A stretch of DNA of 64,000 nucleotides from JAHFTY01 sp964584785. GTDB lineage: Bacteria; Acidobacteriota; Terriglobia; 20CM-2-55-15. The notes under the pieces were generated by a model. It was not told the DNA's origin. It worked only from the letters and a program-made list of their open reading frames with translations, and searched no databases. Every line of letters begins with the position of its first letter. The first letter of the stretch is position 1. Made by a program: the position numbers and the translations under genes. Of the stretch, positions 17,312 through 25,053 are shown in pieces. The DNA lies in contig CAZPBY010000014.1 in NCBI GenBank assembly GCA_964584785.1, forward strand, positions 58,437 through 122,436, read 5' to 3'.

Positions 17312-17783
17312 TGTGCGTGTCCTCTCTAATCCTCACGAAACCCTGGTCTTCATCTAACGGAAACCCGAATATATGCCCGCTTTCGGACGCGTCAACCCGT
17401 TGAATGACCCAACGCCCCTCAAGCAGGGAAGAAACCATAGCAAGGATTGTACCAAAGTGAAAGCGGTTAAATTGGCTCGCAACCGCTTGATATTATCGAC
17501 AGGTCATCGAAAGATCATGTTCTTTGCCAAACGTGCCTGTGGCATTTCGTTGCCTTGCTTATCTAGTTGGTGTGCGACTCGTGGAGCGTCATCGGTACGA
17601 ATCAAAATAAATTAAGGAAGGCATTTTCCGGTAAAATTTGGGCGGCCACAGGGTATCCCCTGATGGGATCTTTTTCCCGTTTTTGCAAAAGTCCTGGACC
17701 GTCGTGTGACCTCATCCGAAAATGCTGAAAACCCGGCACAATCGAAGGACGAACAGGCCAGTAACAGTCGCGGTGAGCCACAA
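17312..17783. other. Intergenic region upstream of glgC
   Basis: About 470 bases with no convincing gene. It holds a perfect 8-bp inverted repeat AAGCGGTT-N12-AACCGCTT at 17462-17489, which could be an operator or a small hairpin. It also has an AT-rich stretch near 17602-17640 and a weak hairpin ATCCC/GGGAT followed by CTTTTT near 17655-17678, which might be an attenuator. An in-frame GTG at 17706 would extend glgC by 26 poorly conserved residues into this region. Confidence 0.5.
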
Positions 17784-19031
17784 ATGAAAGTACGGCCGCG
17801 TACCAGTGCGATCATCGAGGATACCCTCACGGTAATACTCGCGGGAGGGCAAGGGGAAAGGCTATACCCTCTCACCAAACATCGTGCAAAACCGGCGGTC
17901 CCATTTGGCGGAATCTACCGCATCATCGACTTTGCGTTGTCAAACTGCCTGAATTCCTACCTGAAAAGGATCTGCGTTCTCACGCAGTACAAATCGGATT
18001 CTCTCGATCGTCATATTCGTCTCGGCTGGAACATATTCCATTACGAAAGAGGTGAATTTATTTTCACCATCCCTCCTCAGTTCCGCGCGTCCGAAAAGTG
18101 GTATCAGGGGACTGCGGACGCTGTTTATCAAAACATCTATACCATCGAACGGGAGAACCCCGAATATGTCCTCATCCTTTGCGGCGATCACATCTACAAG
18201 ATGGACTACAGCCAGCTCCTGGAGTTTCATGTCGCCTCGGGCGCCGATGTCACGGTTTCGACAACCGAATTCCCGCGCGACGCCGCAAAGCATCTCGGAG
18301 TGCTGGAGGTCGACCAAAATCAACGGATCGTTGGATTCGAGGAAAAGCCGCGCGATCCGAAACCGTTGCCCGAGAATCCGAGCCTCGTTCTCGCATCGAT
18401 GGGGATCTACGTCTTTAACACGCCCGTGTTGATTCGGGCACTGATGCAGGATGCCGAAAAGGACAGCAGTCACGACTTTGGTAGAAACATTATCCCGAAC
18501 CTGATCGGTGAGAAGCGCGTGTTCGCCTACAGTTTTCGGGATATAAATCGCAAAAAATCAAAATATTGGCGGGACGTGGGGACGCTTGACGCCTACTTCG
18601 AGGCGAACATGGACCTGATCGCCATCGACCCGGAATTCAATCTGTACGATAAGGAATGGCCAACTCGAACGCACGTTCCACCTTATCCGCCTGCGAAGAC
18701 GGTGTTCGCGTTGGAACACGAAGGACGCGTCGGAGTGGCCATCAATTCGATCATCTCGCAGGGCGCTATCGTCAGTGGCGGGCGGGTGCATGATTCCATT
18801 CTTTCACCCGAAGTGCGAATCAACAGCTACTCGACTGTCGATGATTGCATCCTGATGCACGGTGTGGACGTCGGACGTCACGCGAAGCTTCGACGCGTGG
18901 TCGTTGATAAATACGTCCACATTCCGCCAGGTGTGCAGATCGGCTACAACCTCGATGAAGACCGGCGCCGGTTTACCGTAACGGAGTCCGGAATCGTGGT
19001 CATCCCGCGCAACGCCTGCTTCTGGGATTAA
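17784..19031 (+). CDS. glgC: Glucose-1-phosphate adenylyltransferase GlgC
   Basis: Makes ADP-glucose from ATP and glucose-1-phosphate, the committed step of glycogen synthesis. I chose the ATG at 17784, which has GGTGA seven bases upstream, giving 415 residues; a GTG at 17706 is possible. Visible motifs are ILAGGQGERLYPLT (nucleotide loop), RAKPAVPFGGIYRIIDFALSN, WYQGTADAVYQN, LILCGDHIYKMDY and YWRDVGTLDAYFEANMDL. The C-terminal left-handed beta-helix follows (SIISQGAIVSGGRVHDSILS). No other glycogen gene is adjacent. Confidence 0.96.
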   Translation: MKVRPRTSAIIEDTLTVILAGGQGERLYPLTKHRAKPAVPFGGIYRIIDFALSNCLNSYLKRICVLTQYKSDSLDRHIRLGWNIFHYERGEFIFTIPPQFRASEKWYQGTADAVYQNIYTIERENPEYVLILCGDHIYKMDYSQLLEFHVASGADVTVSTTEFPRDAAKHLGVLEVDQNQRIVGFEEKPRDPKPLPENPSLVLASMGIYVFNTPVLIRALMQDAEKDSSHDFGRNIIPNLIGEKRVFAYSFRDINRKKSKYWRDVGTLDAYFEANMDLIAIDPEFNLYDKEWPTRTHVPPYPPAKTVFALEHEGRVGVAINSIISQGAIVSGGRVHDSILSPEVRINSYSTVDDCILMHGVDVGRHAKLRRVVVDKYVHIPPGVQIGYNLDEDRRRFTVTESGIVVIPRNACFWD

Positions 19032-19078
19032 TCGATTTCACGAACACATACCTTCTCCGAAGTCCGTCGTGCAAACCC

Positions 19079-19312
19079 CTACGGCTTGGGTACGGGTGGT
19101 GGAAGCTTTCTGGCTTCGACGATGGATTGAAAGCCGTTCTTATGCGACGAGTCGCAGAACGGCTTGTTGTTCGACATTCCACACCGGCACAACGAAACCG
19201 TCGTGCGGCCGGAAACGTCAAAATCCTTTCCCTGGGCATCCTTGATCACGAAGTTACCGCTGACGCGTAGCGGACCATTATCGACAACTGCGATGACACT
19301 TGGATCTTCCAT
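19079..19312 (-). CDS. CDGSH-type iron-sulfur protein
   Basis: A 77-residue protein with one CDGSH [2Fe-2S] site, CRCGMSNNKPFCDSSH (about 42-57), giving the three-cysteine one-histidine ligand set. Such proteins are small electron-transfer or redox-sensing partners of unknown role. It starts 13 bases after the nuoF stop and is the last gene of a likely three-gene transcript with nuoF and the IlvD/Edd-like dehydratase. All three encode or handle iron-sulfur clusters, which hints at joint redox function. Confidence 0.88.
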   Translation of the reverse strand: MEDPSVIAVVDNGPLRVSGNFVIKDAQGKDFDVSGRTTVSLCRCGMSNNKPFCDSSHKNGFQSIVEARKLPPPVPKP

Positions 19313-19325
19313 TTATTCATCCTCT

Positions 19326-20609
19326 TCAGGCGTGTGCGTGGGCTCCGGCCATGCACGTCTTGTTGGTGATGTGATATTCAAATTCGGCACGGTATTTGTT
19401 GATCATCGCTTCGACCGGCATCGCGCACGCATCGCTCAACACGCAGATCGTGACGCCTTTCATGTTTGAACACATATCGAGAATCGTGTCCAAATCCGAA
19501 ATCTTGCCCTGACCATGCTCGATGCGATGCAACACTTGTTCCATCCACCAGGTACCTTCGCGGCACTGCGAACACTGCCCGCATGTTTCTTCGGCGTAGA
19601 AACGCGCTGTGCGCATCGCAAGGCGGACCATGCACGTGGTCTCGTCAAGAACCATACAACCGGCAGAACCGAGCAGCGTGCCATTCGCCGCAAGGGAATC
19701 GAAGTCCATTCGAACGTCGATTTCATCGGCCGTAAGGATCGGAACCGACGAACCTCCAGGAATAACACCCTTCAGTTTTCGTCCTCCGCGGATTCCTCCG
19801 CAAACGTCGTAAATGAGTTCCGGAAGCGGAATACCGAGTTCGCGTTCAACGACGGCGGGCTTATTCAGATGGCCGCTCACGCAATAGAGTTTCGGGCCTG
19901 TGTTCTTCTCGTTGGACCCGATGCTCTTGTACCAATCCACACCGCGATTGAAAATGTGCGGCAGATTCGCAAGCGTCTCAACGTTGTTCACAACCGTTGG
20001 ACATGCGTACAAACCCTGAACAGCCGGAAATGGCGGCTTTTGACGGGGATGGCCCCGTTTACCTTCGAGTGATTCGATCAAGCCGGTTTCTTCTCCGCAA
20101 ATGTATGCACCGGCGCCGGAATGCAGAACGATGTCGAAGTCGTAATTCGATCCGAAAATTTTCTCTCCGAGAAAGCCTTTGGACCGCGCTTCTTCGAGCG
20201 CGCGTTCGAGCACCTGAAATCCGTACCAAAACTCGCCGCGAATGTAGATGAAAGCCAGATGGCAATCGACCGCGAACGACGCGATGATCATTCCTTCGAT
20301 CAACTGGTGCGGATCGCGTTCGATGATCACGCGATCCTTGCAAGTGCCGGGCTCGCTCTCGTCGGCATTGCAGCAAAGATAGGTTGGTTTTCCGGTGTTC
20401 TTCGGCACGAAACTCCACTTCAGACCGGTTGGAAACCCGGCGCCGCCGCGGCCACGCAAACCGGTGCATTTGGTAGTTTCGACAACCTCTGCCGGAGTAA
20501 GTTCGTTGACCACTCTCCGCGCCGCCTTGTAACCATCGAGTTCAATGTAGCGATCGATTTCCTTCACCCGCTCGTCGTGGATGTTCTTGAAGAGAACGAG
20601 TTCGTACAT
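19326..20609 (-). CDS. nuoF: NuoF-type NADH:quinone oxidoreductase 51-kDa subunit
   Basis: Flavoprotein that takes a hydride from NADH onto FMN and passes electrons to an N3 [4Fe-4S] cluster. The 427 residues match the family's normal length. GRGGAGFPTGLKW (53-65) and NADESEPGT (81-89) form the FMN/NADH site. The SLBB domain follows at about 240-330. CGQCSQCREG plus a later cysteine (TICVLSDACAMP) bind the cluster at roughly 345-395. No nuoE, nuoG or other complex I gene is next to it. It sits between a dehydratase-like gene (36 bases upstream) and a CDGSH gene. Confidence 0.93.
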   Translation of the reverse strand: MYELVLFKNIHDERVKEIDRYIELDGYKAARRVVNELTPAEVVETTKCTGLRGRGGAGFPTGLKWSFVPKNTGKPTYLCCNADESEPGTCKDRVIIERDPHQLIEGMIIASFAVDCHLAFIYIRGEFWYGFQVLERALEEARSKGFLGEKIFGSNYDFDIVLHSGAGAYICGEETGLIESLEGKRGHPRQKPPFPAVQGLYACPTVVNNVETLANLPHIFNRGVDWYKSIGSNEKNTGPKLYCVSGHLNKPAVVERELGIPLPELIYDVCGGIRGGRKLKGVIPGGSSVPILTADEIDVRMDFDSLAANGTLLGSAGCMVLDETTCMVRLAMRTARFYAEETCGQCSQCREGTWWMEQVLHRIEHGQGKISDLDTILDMCSNMKGVTICVLSDACAMPVEAMINKYRAEFEYHITNKTCMAGAHAHA

Positions 20610-20645
20610 AAGAGACGATCATAGCATGCGCGAGCGGTCGTTATT

Positions 20646-22691
20646 TCAGAGCGGAGATACGCCGGATTCGGCAGAAGAGATATGATCGAGAAGAACTCGA
20701 AACGACGGCAACAGATCCATCCGCCGGCGTTCGAGTTCATGGACGCGCTTCTTGAGATCGGGGCGATTGAGCAGTTCCCTCGCGGGAATGACCTTGTATC
20801 CGTCGTGATTGCGCCTTCGTGAAACGACCTGAAGATCACCGCGAGCCATATCCACGTAAATCCAGTCGCCGGTGCGAAGCGCGCTCAGCGGTCCACCATC
20901 GATGGCTTCGGGCACGAGGTGCGAGATCGAAACACCCGCGTAGTGGATCGAGACGCGCCCATCGGTGACCAGTACCGCAATGGATGCGAGATTCGGATTC
21001 ACCGGACACGACAGACGAAGCTCCGGCATACCCGCGGCGTGAGGACCGGCACCCGCCACGACGATCATCACGCGCAGCGAACCTTCGCCAAGGAGATAAT
21101 CCCAAAGCCGGCTCTTGGTCCACGACTCGACGGCGGCGCCGTTTGGCAGCCCGGCGCGATTGAACATCCATGTGTAGTACAGATCGTCGCGATCGATCTT
21201 GCGCTTGAGCCTTTCGAGAACTCCCTCGGCGGATTCGAGATCGGCCTGCAGTTCCTTCGCACCGAGATAGCACAGTGACAGATACAGTTTTTTGTCGAAG
21301 CTGCTTAATCCGTTGCGGCCTGCGGCCAGGCGCGCGACTGCCGCGCTGCACAGGTTGCCGCGCAAACCAACCATGCCGCAGGTCGGTGCGTAAGGGGTCA
21401 TTGTGGAATACACGAAGTTGCCATTCGCGGAGCGCGCATCCATGATGCGCTGCATCCACGAACCGTCGAACGTCACGGCACGATCTTCGATCAAACGTTT
21501 TTCGGCCAGGGTTCGCATGATCGTGTCGATCCCGGAGTTGCCACCGTTCTCGGTCTCGATACCCATCGCGTAAGCGGAATTTCCGTCGGGCTCGCTCATC
21601 GCCAGAAGCTGCGGAACGGTTTTCACCTTCTTTATGATGTCTTCCATCGCAAGCTTTTTGCCGACCGCGTTCGCAAGATAGCTCAAATGAAGAAGCCATG
21701 CGGGATGACCTCCGGTGGCGCTCCAAACGGCGGAAGCATTCACGAGATTGGATCGAACAAGGCTGGCAATGCTCATCCGGCGTTCGCGTTTCAGGATCGC
21801 CGCCAGAAGTCTTCGGACGATCTCAGCCAGTTGCTCATCCGACGGCGGTTTGACGAGGATGTCCAGATGTCGCGGCACAAGGCCGAGTGACGCCAGCATC
21901 ATCCGATGAACCATCGACGCTTCGGACGCGGCACAATTGCTGCCGGCGACGGATGTGCACCGCACCAGACAATGCTCCAATTCGTCCTTTTCGCCTTCGG
22001 CAATAATCCGGTGATTGAAGGAGCGGTCGAGAATCAGTTTGATCCGCGCATAAACATGCGGCTTCATCGGTACGCGCAGCAGATCGTCCAACTCCTGTCT
22101 TTCATCTTCATGAAGCCGCGACTTCACGAGTTCGAATCGCCGTTTGTCTTCCTCGTTGACGAAGACTTCCCGGCCGATCGTTGAAGGCAGGAACATCGCA
22201 AAGACCGGCCGCGCGCGCCGCCGCTGGCGGGCGAGATCCGTTTCGATCAGCGCTCTGAGATTTCCCACCATCATCTTGTCGCAGGCACCGATGACGATGG
22301 CGCTGTCGTAGCCGTGCTCTTCCATGTGCGAAGCCATGTTGGCGGCACAAAAGTTTCGTGAGAGTAAAGCGTATTGAGCACCCTCCGAAGAATACGAAAG
22401 CTCTTCGCACGGAAATGACTGCGCCACTTCGAACGGAAGTCCACCATTCGCCCAAATAAACCGAACGAGCCGCCGGGATGTTTCCTTGGAGCCTATCGCA
22501 GGCGGATGATCTTCGCTGCCGTGAACGACGGCGACACGAGGAGACGCCGCCATAAACCGCTCGATGATCTGGTCGCGATGCGGCGGGACGCCGGCCAGCC
22601 GTAAACTCTCCTCAAGGATCGGGACGAGCACAGTCACCGGCTGAGCCCGGCTGATCAGCGGGTCTTTGAACTTGGTCGAATGCATTTTCAT
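20646..22691 (-). CDS. Diverged IlvD/Edd-family dehydratase, substrate unknown
   Basis: A 681-residue protein that I align by eye to the dihydroxy-acid/sugar-acid dehydratase family. GACDKM (135-140) matches the cluster-ligand GCDK motif, CTSVAGSNCAASEASM (245-260) the CxGMxTANTM motif, and GLRGNLCSAAV the LKGNLAP region. MPELRLSCPVN...VLVTDGRVSIHYAGVSISHLVPEAIDGGPL matches the C-terminal MPEM...TDGRFSG...GHVSPEA block. The DDG metal-binding segment appears to be replaced by CEE (95-97), and about 100 extra residues are present. It is probably an iron-sulfur dehydratase on an unusual substrate or a derived non-catalytic form. First gene of an operon with nuoF and a CDGSH protein. Confidence 0.72.
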   Translation of the reverse strand: MKMHSTKFKDPLISRAQPVTVLVPILEESLRLAGVPPHRDQIIERFMAASPRVAVVHGSEDHPPAIGSKETSRRLVRFIWANGGLPFEVAQSFPCEELSYSSEGAQYALLSRNFCAANMASHMEEHGYDSAIVIGACDKMMVGNLRALIETDLARQRRRARPVFAMFLPSTIGREVFVNEEDKRRFELVKSRLHEDERQELDDLLRVPMKPHVYARIKLILDRSFNHRIIAEGEKDELEHCLVRCTSVAGSNCAASEASMVHRMMLASLGLVPRHLDILVKPPSDEQLAEIVRRLLAAILKRERRMSIASLVRSNLVNASAVWSATGGHPAWLLHLSYLANAVGKKLAMEDIIKKVKTVPQLLAMSEPDGNSAYAMGIETENGGNSGIDTIMRTLAEKRLIEDRAVTFDGSWMQRIMDARSANGNFVYSTMTPYAPTCGMVGLRGNLCSAAVARLAAGRNGLSSFDKKLYLSLCYLGAKELQADLESAEGVLERLKRKIDRDDLYYTWMFNRAGLPNGAAVESWTKSRLWDYLLGEGSLRVMIVVAGAGPHAAGMPELRLSCPVNPNLASIAVLVTDGRVSIHYAGVSISHLVPEAIDGGPLSALRTGDWIYVDMARGDLQVVSRRRNHDGYKVIPARELLNRPDLKKRVHELERRRMDLLPSFRVLLDHISSAESGVSPL

Positions 22692-22708
22692 GCTGTGAAA
22701 GTGGGCGC

Positions 22709-22737
22709 AATATACAATAAGTGTGGCCCCCGTTCAA
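22709..22737 (-). promoter_or_regulatory. Promoter of the dehydratase-nuoF-CDGSH operon
   Basis: The minus strand reads TTGAAC (22732-22737), 17 bases, then TATATT (22709-22714). Transcription would begin about 10 bases before the ATG at 22691, which has no Shine-Dalgarno sequence, so the message may be nearly leaderless. Confidence 0.6.
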
Positions 22738-22763
22738 TAGACCCAGGACGGAACGAAGCGTGG

Positions 22764-23726
22764 TTACCGTGCGCCGATACGCTTCCAGAGACGATTCTTC
22801 ATGAGGTGGAGCTTCTTGTTCTCCATTTCGGAAAGCTGGTCGCACGCGCCGTTTATAGTGTCCTCCCACTCCTTCATGTCAACGCGGGATGAGATGCGTG
22901 AGCCGCGTTCCTTCAGCTTGTAATAAAGGTCGGAGTACTGGCCGCACAGCTCGCGGATGTAATCGAAAGATCGCCGGTGGATCGGACATGGACCAAGCTC
23001 GCGGATTGCGATCTGGTGTTCGGGAGTAGCGTACCCCTTGTGACCAGCAAAACCATATCCCGGATATATCGAATCGATTTCGGTCATTAACCTATCGCGG
23101 TAAACCTTCGCCACGATCGACGCCGAGGCAATCGAAAAATTCAAACCGTCCCCTTTGTCGAAACTGTTTTGAGGCTGGCGGACATCAGGGATCGTCCGGC
23201 TGTCGACGAGAACGTGCTGCGGCTCGACGCAAAGCTTTTCCAGCGCGATCTTCATCGCGCGGAGTCCGGCGTGGTAGATATTGACCCGATCGATCTCTTC
23301 CACTTCGACGATGCCGATTCCAACCGATGTGGCCTTCCCGCGGATCTCGATATCGAGGCGCTGTCGTGTGGCTTCGTCGAGCGCCTTCGAATCGTCGATA
23401 CCTTCGATTTCCGTGCTCGGAGGGAAGACAACGGCGGCAGCCACAACAGGACCTGCCAGCGGTCCCATGCCTACTTCGTCGACGCCCGCGATGTGGACGA
23501 TTCCCGCTTTCCAGAGCAACCGCTCGAAATGCAGCATCGCATCCAGCCGGTTGCGTTCGTTTTTCTGTTCCTCGAAACGGCGGGCCAGCGACTTGTACAG
23601 CTTCTGGGCGCCGATTCGCGGATCACGTTGAAGTTTGCGCAATATCTGCGGGGAAACGATCGCGCTGGAATCGGCGTACTTATCCTGGATTTCCTTAAGC
23701 GAGAGTTGTGTCAGAGTGGCACGCAT
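22764..23726 (-). CDS. rnhB: Ribonuclease HII with N- and C-terminal extensions
   Basis: Cleaves RNA in RNA-DNA hybrids and removes misincorporated ribonucleotides. The core holds GVDEVGMGPLAGPV (81-94, catalytic D83 and E84), IDDSKALDEATR, a third acid in VLVDSRT, the FSIASASIVAKVYRD segment and GYGFAGHKGYATPEH. The protein is 320 residues against about 200 for typical RNase HII: some 75 residues precede the core (charged, helical, LARRFEEQKNERNRLDAM) and about 60 follow it. Its start lies only 14 bases from the divergent DUF4416 gene. Confidence 0.94.
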   Translation of the reverse strand: MRATLTQLSLKEIQDKYADSSAIVSPQILRKLQRDPRIGAQKLYKSLARRFEEQKNERNRLDAMLHFERLLWKAGIVHIAGVDEVGMGPLAGPVVAAAVVFPPSTEIEGIDDSKALDEATRQRLDIEIRGKATSVGIGIVEVEEIDRVNIYHAGLRAMKIALEKLCVEPQHVLVDSRTIPDVRQPQNSFDKGDGLNFSIASASIVAKVYRDRLMTEIDSIYPGYGFAGHKGYATPEHQIAIRELGPCPIHRRSFDYIRELCGQYSDLYYKLKERGSRISSRVDMKEWEDTINGACDQLSEMENKKLHLMKNRLWKRIGAR

Positions 23727-23740
23727 AGTCTATATTTCAC

Positions 23741-24319
23741 ATGTCTATGGGTTCGATTCGCTCTGTTACTCCGGTGAAACTATTCGTCGGCGTTCTTATC
23801 TCCGATCGAAACCTGATTCCAACGATCAAGGACCGGTTGGCGACATTGTACGGCACGATCGATCACGAGTCTCCGGTGATTCCCTTCGACTTCACGGATT
23901 ACTATTCGCGGGAAATGGGCGACATTATCGACCGCGTGTTCTTTTGCTTTGAACGCCTGATCGATGCGGACCAACTGCCCGAGATCAAGCGAAGGACGAA
24001 CGCTCTCGAAGAAGAAATGGTTCCGGCTGAAGGCGTCGCGGCCGGGCCGAAACGCCCGGTCAATCTGGATCCCGGCTACATCGAACCCGCGAAAGTGATC
24101 CTGGCCTCCACGAAGAACTTCTACCACAGAATTTATCTGGGCCGCGGGATCTTTGGTGAGGTTACGATGCACTTCCGCAACAATACATTTCAGTTTTTTC
24201 CATGGACATACCCCGATTACCAGTCGAAGGATTACCAACAGTTTTTTCTCAGGATGCGGCATATCTATCGATCGCAGCTCAAGACGATGTGCATCATGAG
24301 TCGTGAGGAGTCCCAGTGA
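23741..24319 (+). CDS. DUF4416 protein
   Basis: A 192-residue soluble protein I recognise as DUF4416 from the order KLFVGVLISD, IPFDFTDYYSREMG, LDPGYIEPAKVILASTKNFYHRIYLGRGIFGEVT and FPWTYPDYQSKDY. Function is unknown. The stop overlaps the start of the next gene by four bases (GTGA), so it is translationally coupled to the citryl-CoA-lyase-like gene. A second ATG at 23747 is an equally good start. Confidence 0.88.
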   Translation: MSMGSIRSVTPVKLFVGVLISDRNLIPTIKDRLATLYGTIDHESPVIPFDFTDYYSREMGDIIDRVFFCFERLIDADQLPEIKRRTNALEEEMVPAEGVAAGPKRPVNLDPGYIEPAKVILASTKNFYHRIYLGRGIFGEVTMHFRNNTFQFFPWTYPDYQSKDYQQFFLRMRHIYRSQLKTMCIMSREESQ

Positions 24320-25053
24320 GCGAAACATTCTGGAAAACGTCGCTGTCGTCGGTCGAAGAAAACAAAATCCTGATCCGTGGATATCGTGTTCAGGACCTTA
24401 TGGACCGCTGCAGCTTCGGCGACGTGGTTTACCTGACGTTCAAAGGCGAACTTCCGCGCGGGCGCGAAGGCCGGATCCTGGAAATGATTTTTGTTTCCAG
24501 CACCGACCACTCCCTGCTCGCGCCTTCGATCGATGCGACTCGCTTCGCCGCGTCCGGCGGCACACCTCTTCAAGCGGCCGTCGCCGCCGGCGTCATTGCG
24601 CTCGGCGAACATCACGGCGGTGCGATCGAACAATGTTCGAAGCTGCTGCAAGAGTCCATCGCTGCGTCGCGAGGCGTCTCGGAGATCGTTCGCAGTTTCA
24701 AAGAACGGAGACAACGGATTCCCGGAATGGGACATCCCATCCATACCCGGGACCCACGCACGCTGGAATTAGTCGCCAAAGCGCATGAATGGAGTCTGGC
24801 AGGGCCCCACCTGGCGCTTGCCGAAGGTATCGCTGCCGAATTGAAGCTGCCATTAAATATTGATGGTGCGATTTCCGGCATCATTTCCGACATGGGCATT
24901 CCGTGGCAGTATGGCAAAGCGTTCTTCATCATTCCGCGCGTGGTCGGTTTATCGGCTCACGCCGTGGAGGAAGTCACTCGGGAACGGCCGTTCCGAGCCG
25001 TCGACATGAAGGACGTCACGTACGACGGTCCCGCTGAAAGGGATGTGCAATGA
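24316..25053 (+). CDS. Citrate synthase-related protein, citryl-CoA lyase type
   Basis: A 245-residue short member of the citrate synthase superfamily (full enzymes have 370-430 residues). Visible are ILIRGYRVQDLMDRCSFGDVVYLTFKGELP (the large-domain entry), GEHHGGAIE (around the first active-site histidine), PGMGHPIHTRDPR (second histidine region) and NIDGAISGIISDMG near the C-terminus, where the catalytic aspartate sits. Short forms of this kind cleave citryl-CoA to acetyl-CoA and oxaloacetate, or act on related acyl-CoAs. It overlaps DUF4416 and MmgE/PrpD by four bases on each side. Confidence 0.85.
   Translation: MSETFWKTSLSSVEENKILIRGYRVQDLMDRCSFGDVVYLTFKGELPRGREGRILEMIFVSSTDHSLLAPSIDATRFAASGGTPLQAAVAAGVIALGEHHGGAIEQCSKLLQESIAASRGVSEIVRSFKERRQRIPGMGHPIHTRDPRTLELVAKAHEWSLAGPHLALAEGIAAELKLPLNIDGAISGIISDMGIPWQYGKAFFIIPRVVGLSAHAVEEVTRERPFRAVDMKDVTYDGPAERDVQ

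Noticed and set aside
17462..17489. AAGCGGTT/AACCGCTT inverted repeat as a tRNA or riboswitch stem
   Set aside because: No further paired elements or tRNA-like loops surround it. At most it is a small operator or hairpin.
17373..17615. 80-residue frame in the gap before glgC
   Set aside because: No ribosome-binding site, no homology recognised and poor codon pattern; treated as intergenic.
20836..21726. 296-residue frame overlapping the dehydratase-like gene on the same strand
   Set aside because: Arginine/serine-rich composition and full overlap with a gene whose motifs are recognisable in the other frame.
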